Source: a bacterium (lineage in GTDB: Bacteria > Babelota > Babeliae > Babelales > RVW-14). Taken from it: a DNA stretch of 8,355 bases. Made by a program: the position numbers and the translations under genes. The DNA is taken from contig JAHFBR010000047.1 in NCBI GenBank assembly GCA_023249955.1, positions 1 to 8,355 of the forward strand, read 5' to 3'. Under the pieces are notes generated by a model. It made no database searches and was not told the origin of the DNA. It saw nothing but the letters and a program-made list of their open reading frames with translations. Below are positions 5,701-8,355 of the stretch, piece by piece; the stretch's first letter is position 1, and the number at the start of each line of letters is the position of its first letter.

Positions 5701-6075
5701 ATGGCATCAAAATTTGTAGAAGAAATAAAAAAGATGAGCGTAATGGAGCTTGCAGAGTTAATCAAAACGCTTGAAGAAACATTCGGCGTATCTGCTGCTG
5801 CTCCTGCTGCTGCTGTCGCTATGCCGGCTGCTGCCGCTGCTGCTCCTGCTGCTGCAGAGGAAAAGCTTGAGTATAAAGTCACTTTGAAGGACGCTGGCGC
5901 TAACAAAATCAATGTCATCAAGGCATTGCGCGCAGTCACTTCACTCTCTCTGGGCGCTGCAAAAGAGGCTGTTGAAAATGCACCTTTTGTTGTCTCAGAA
6001 GCAGCCCCTAAAGAAGAGGCTCAAAAAATCAAGAAAGAGCTTGAAACAGCTGGTGCTAAAGTCGAGCTTGCATAA
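5701..6075 (+). CDS. rplL: 50S ribosomal protein L7/L12
   Basis: Multi-copy stalk protein that recruits and activates translation GTPases. In 124 residues it shows the N-terminal dimer and L10-binding helices (1-30), an alanine/proline hinge (about 31-52) and the C-terminal factor-binding domain ([24 protein letters not shown] and [12 protein letters not shown]). The AAGGAG ribosome site is 8 bases before ATG and is the strongest in the ribosomal protein block, fitting the need for several L7/L12 copies per ribosome. The Ala-rich hinge, built from GCT and GCC codons, is normal for the family. Confidence 0.97.
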   Translation: MASKFVEEIKKMSVMELAELIKTLEETFGVSAAAPAAAVAMPAAAAAAPAAAEEKLEYKVTLKDAGANKINVIKALRAVTSLSLGAAKEAVENAPFVVSEAAPKEEAQKIKKELETAGAKVELA

Positions 6076-6083
6076 CTATACTT

Positions 6084-6109
6084 CTTGTGTATTGCACAAG
6101 TTCTTATTT
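6084..6109 (+). terminator. small hairpin with T-rich tail after rplL
   Basis: CTTGTG (6084-6089) and CACAAG (6095-6100) form a 6-base stem with a 5-base loop, followed by TTCTTATTT. It resembles a weak, leaky terminator nine bases after the rplL stop. It would lower but not abolish reading into rpoB. Confidence 0.4.
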
Positions 6110-6167
6110 GGATACCGTTTTAGACAACGCAATCTGTCGTTCTAGGCGGTATCCCTTTAGTTTCTTT
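6110..6167 (+). terminator. long hairpin in the rplL-rpoB gap (attenuator or processing site)
   Basis: GGATACCG (6110-6117) and CGGTATCC (6147-6154) form a perfect 8-base stem. It continues inside with TAG/CTA and AACG/CGTT pairs separated by small bulges, and CTTTAGTTTCTTTT follows. In E. coli the same gap holds a partial terminator and an RNase III cut site that set lower rpoBC output than rplJL. Position and structure here suggest the same role. The T tract is broken, so it is probably partial. A new promoter for rpoB in the remaining bases is not evident. Confidence 0.55.
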
Positions 6168-6236
6168 TATACTTTTTATTTAGTATGACGTGCGGTAATT
6201 TTGGTTAAGGTGTGTTTACGCTACAGGAGCGGTTGA

Positions 6237-8355
6237 ATGTCTGGATTTGGTAGAGGTAAAGGTCTTTTAAGAAAATCGTTCGGCAAAATCAAAGAAGTTG
6301 TTTCGCTACCCAATCTGATTGAAGTACAATCAAAGTCGTTCAATGATTTTGTACAGCTTGACTGCATTCCATCAGAGCGCAAGCACATAGGGCTTGAAAA
6401 AGTTTTTCGCGATACGTTTCCTGTCGAGCATAATGAACGCATCTCTCTTGAGTATGTTAGTTATGAGCTCGGTGATTGGTCATGCATTTGTGGCCAAGTA
6501 ACGGGAATCCAAAATCGCTATAAATGGACGTGTGCCTCGTGCAAAAAGAGTGGTTGTGGGCGTATTAATCAAGGCAAAGATTGTCCTTCTTGTAAAAAAT
6601 CTGATGCTGCTTATTCTCATTGCAAAAAATGCTTCTCTCGCGTTTCGATAAAAGTTCCAGCAACCGTTGACGAATGTCGTTATAGCGGTAAAACATTCTC
6701 GCTGCCACTCAAGGTTAAGATGCAGCTTATCAGCTGGGACATCGATGCTCAAACTTCAGAAAAAGTTGTACGCGACATCAAAGAACAAGATGTGTTCTTT
6801 TGCGACTTACCGGTCATGGTTGATCTTTATGAAGATCATGATGGTGCATTTTATCTAGGCAGCCAAGGCACTTTCCTTATCAACGGTGTTGACCGTGTTG
6901 TCGTAAGCCAAATTCACCGAGCCCCAGGCGTTATGTTTACGCTCAGCAAAAAAACCAAGGATTATCGTGGCCAGCCCTATCACATTGCACGCCTGATTCC
7001 AAGCCGTGGCTCATGGCTCGATTTCGAATTCGATCACAACGATCTGGTTTACGTTCGCATTGATAAAAAGAAAAAAATTCTTGCAACAACATTTTTGCAA
7101 GCGGTTGGTATTGAAAAAAATAAACTGCTATCTCTTTTTTATGACTTCGATACCGTCGAAGTTAAGGGCGGCAAATTTTATCGCAAGGTCGATAATAATC
7201 TGATCGGCCAACGTCTTGAAATTGGCGCTCTTCCCAAAGAGCTTGAAAGCAAGTTTACCATTGGTCAACGCTTTACCAAGGCCCACATCGAAAAGCTGCA
7301 CAAAGAAGAGTTAGATTATTTAACAGTTCGTACCAATAGCCTTTTAAGCCGAATCGTTGCACAAGATGTTATTGCTCCCAAAACGGGCGAAGTTATTGCG
7401 TCACTGGGTGCTGAGCTAACAGAAGAGGTTATCCAGCAACTCGCTGAAGTTGGCTCCTTGAGCTTTAAAATCATTCAGTCATCCGGCTATGTTGTGCAGC
7501 CAACCATGGCACTTACCTTCGCACATGATCACGCTTCGACACGTGAAGAAGCGCTCAAAGAGGTTTATACCAAGCTCAAGCCTGGTGATATCCCTGCCAT
7601 CAAGGTCATGGAGGAATACATTCAAAACTTATTCTTCAATCAACGCTTTTATGATTTGACCATTGTTGGACGTATCCGTACCAACCGAAAACTTGGCGTC
7701 TCAGTCAGCGAGGCCAACACAAGCCTGACCAAAGAAGATATCATCGCCACAATGCGTTACCTAATTGGATTGAAAGAGCGCGGCGAAGGCGAACTTGATG
7801 ACATCGATCATCTTGGCAACCGCTGTGTTCGCTTGGTTGGCGAACTGCTTCAAAGCCAGCTTTATGTCGGCTTTGCACGCATTGAAAGAATTGTCAAAGA
7901 GCGCTTTAGACTGCAAGAAAACTATGCATCACTCATGCCGTATGATTTCTTGAATGTAAAGCCTCTCGCTGCTGTTTTGCGCGAATTCTTTGGTACCGGT
8001 CAGTTGTCACAATTTATGGATCAAACCAATCCTCTGGCAGAAATGGCGCATAAGCGTCGCCTCTCTGCTCTTGGGCCCGGTGGTATCAGCCGTGAACGCG
8101 CAACATTTGAAGTTCGCGACGTTCACCCGTCCCACTACGGCAGAATTTGTCCTATCGAAACACCTGAAGGACAAAATATTGGTCTTATTTCATCATTATC
8201 AACTTATGCCCGCGCTAATGAGCTTGGGTTCATTGAAACTCCCTACCACCCTGTGGTAAATGGCGTAGTGCAAGAAAAGATCGAGTATCTTGATGCATTT
8301 GAAGAAATCGGCAAAAGAATTGCACAGGCAACAACAAAAACTGATGGCAAGGGTA
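6237..8355 (+). CDS. rpoB: DNA-directed RNA polymerase beta subunit, partial (C-terminal part beyond window)
   Basis: Catalytic-core subunit of bacterial RNA polymerase. ATG 6237 follows AGGAG (6225-6229) by 7 bases, and 706 codons are open to the window end. The order matches the family: N-terminal FGK segment, EYVSYELG (72-79), LPLKVKMQL, VRDIKEQDVFF, GTFLINGVDRVVVSQIHRAPGV, RGSWLDFEFD, GELDDIDHLGNR, the rifampicin-site block FGTGQLSQFMDQTNPL (from about 585) and HYGRICPIETPEGQNIGLI. Two insertions stand out against E. coli. About 59 extra residues lie between LG (79) and EC (146-147), with nine cysteines at 83, 85, 99, 102, 107, 116, 119, 129 and 132. About 13 further residues lie at 197-209. 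All flanking motifs stay in frame, so the insertions are part of the protein. Confidence 0.97.
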   Translation, partial: MSGFGRGKGLLRKSFGKIKEVVSLPNLIEVQSKSFNDFVQLDCIPSERKHIGLEKVFRDTFPVEHNERISLEYVSYELGDWSCICGQVTGIQNRYKWTCASCKKSGCGRINQGKDCPSCKKSDAAYSHCKKCFSRVSIKVPATVDECRYSGKTFSLPLKVKMQLISWDIDAQTSEKVVRDIKEQDVFFCDLPVMVDLYEDHDGAFYLGSQGTFLINGVDRVVVSQIHRAPGVMFTLSKKTKDYRGQPYHIARLIPSRGSWLDFEFDHNDLVYVRIDKKKKILATTFLQAVGIEKNKLLSLFYDFDTVEVKGGKFYRKVDNNLIGQRLEIGALPKELESKFTIGQRFTKAHIEKLHKEELDYLTVRTNSLLSRIVAQDVIAPKTGEVIASLGAELTEEVIQQLAEVGSLSFKIIQSSGYVVQPTMALTFAHDHASTREEALKEVYTKLKPGDIPAIKVMEEYIQNLFFNQRFYDLTIVGRIRTNRKLGVSVSEANTSLTKEDIIATMRYLIGLKERGEGELDDIDHLGNRCVRLVGELLQSQLYVGFARIERIVKERFRLQENYASLMPYDFLNVKPLAAVLREFFGTGQLSQFMDQTNPLAEMAHKRRLSALGPGGISRERATFEVRDVHPSHYGRICPIETPEGQNIGLISSLSTYARANELGFIETPYHPVVNGVVQEKIEYLDAFEEIGKRIAQATTKTDGKG
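6480..6662 (+). other. cysteine-rich, zinc-ribbon-like insertion within RpoB
   Basis: This segment encodes residues 82-142 of the beta subunit. The spacing is C-x-C-x13-C-x2-C-x4-C-x8-C-x2-C-x9-C-x2-C, with TCASC, DCPSC and HCKKC as the paired motifs, and many lysines between them. The CPSC/CKKC pair has zinc-ribbon spacing; CIC with CASC could form a second site. Base composition and codon use look like the rest of the gene. It lies in the N-terminal part of the beta1 (protrusion) domain. Zinc binding and role are inferred. Confidence 0.75.

Noticed and set aside
5791..5856. GCT/GCC-rich repeat in rplL
   Set aside because: It encodes the normal Ala/Pro hinge of L7/L12 and is not a separate repeat element.
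1..8355. Mobile elements, CRISPR arrays or prophage genes
   Set aside because: No regularly spaced repeats, transposase, integrase or terminal inverted repeats were seen; the window is a core housekeeping region.

Overview
This window is a bacterial housekeeping region. It carries the conserved translation and transcription block tRNA - rpmG - tRNA-Trp - secE - nusG - rplK - rplA - rplJ - rplL - rpoB, almost all on the + strand. On its left flank are a divergent atpG, a YacP-like NYN nuclease gene and tsaE. The window is moderately AT-rich and tightly packed, and all five tRNA genes encode their CCA ends. The proteins match standard bacterial families but are clearly diverged from model organisms. 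A lineage such as Candidatus Dependentiae (TM6) would fit, but this is a low-confidence inference from general character; the sequence does not name the organism.

Layout. Positions 1-880 (-): ATP synthase gamma subunit, missing its last residues at the window edge. 881-1025: divergent intergenic region. 1026-1664 (+): YacP-like NYN-domain protein. 1692-2132 (+): TsaE, the ATPase of the tRNA t6A pathway. 2133-3045: promoters and five tRNA genes, Tyr(GTA), Gly(TCC), Thr(TGT), Thr(GGT) and Trp(CCA), with a frameshifted rpmG (L33) between the last two. 3079-3828: secE and nusG. 3857-6075: rplK, rplA, rplJ, rplL. 6076-6236: two hairpins that look like an attenuator or processing site. 6237 to the end: the first 706 codons of rpoB.

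The genes work together in protein synthesis and RNA synthesis. L11, L1, L10 and L7/L12 build the L1 arm and the factor-binding stalk of the large subunit. NusG and RpoB act in transcription, SecE in the protein-export channel. The tRNAs and TsaE supply charged and modified adaptors; t6A occurs on ANN-decoding tRNAs, which include the two Thr tRNAs encoded here.

The most notable observation is in RpoB: a cysteine-rich insertion of about 59 residues (nine Cys, mostly as CxC and CxxC pairs) sits in the N-terminal beta1/protrusion domain and looks like an extra zinc-binding module on RNA polymerase. Second, rpmG appears to have lost one base near its 3' end, so the second zinc-binding half of L33 is now out of frame. 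Third, a near-consensus promoter has its -35 box inside the 3' end of the tRNA-Thr(TGT) gene. The tuf gene that often stands between these tRNAs and rpmG is absent.
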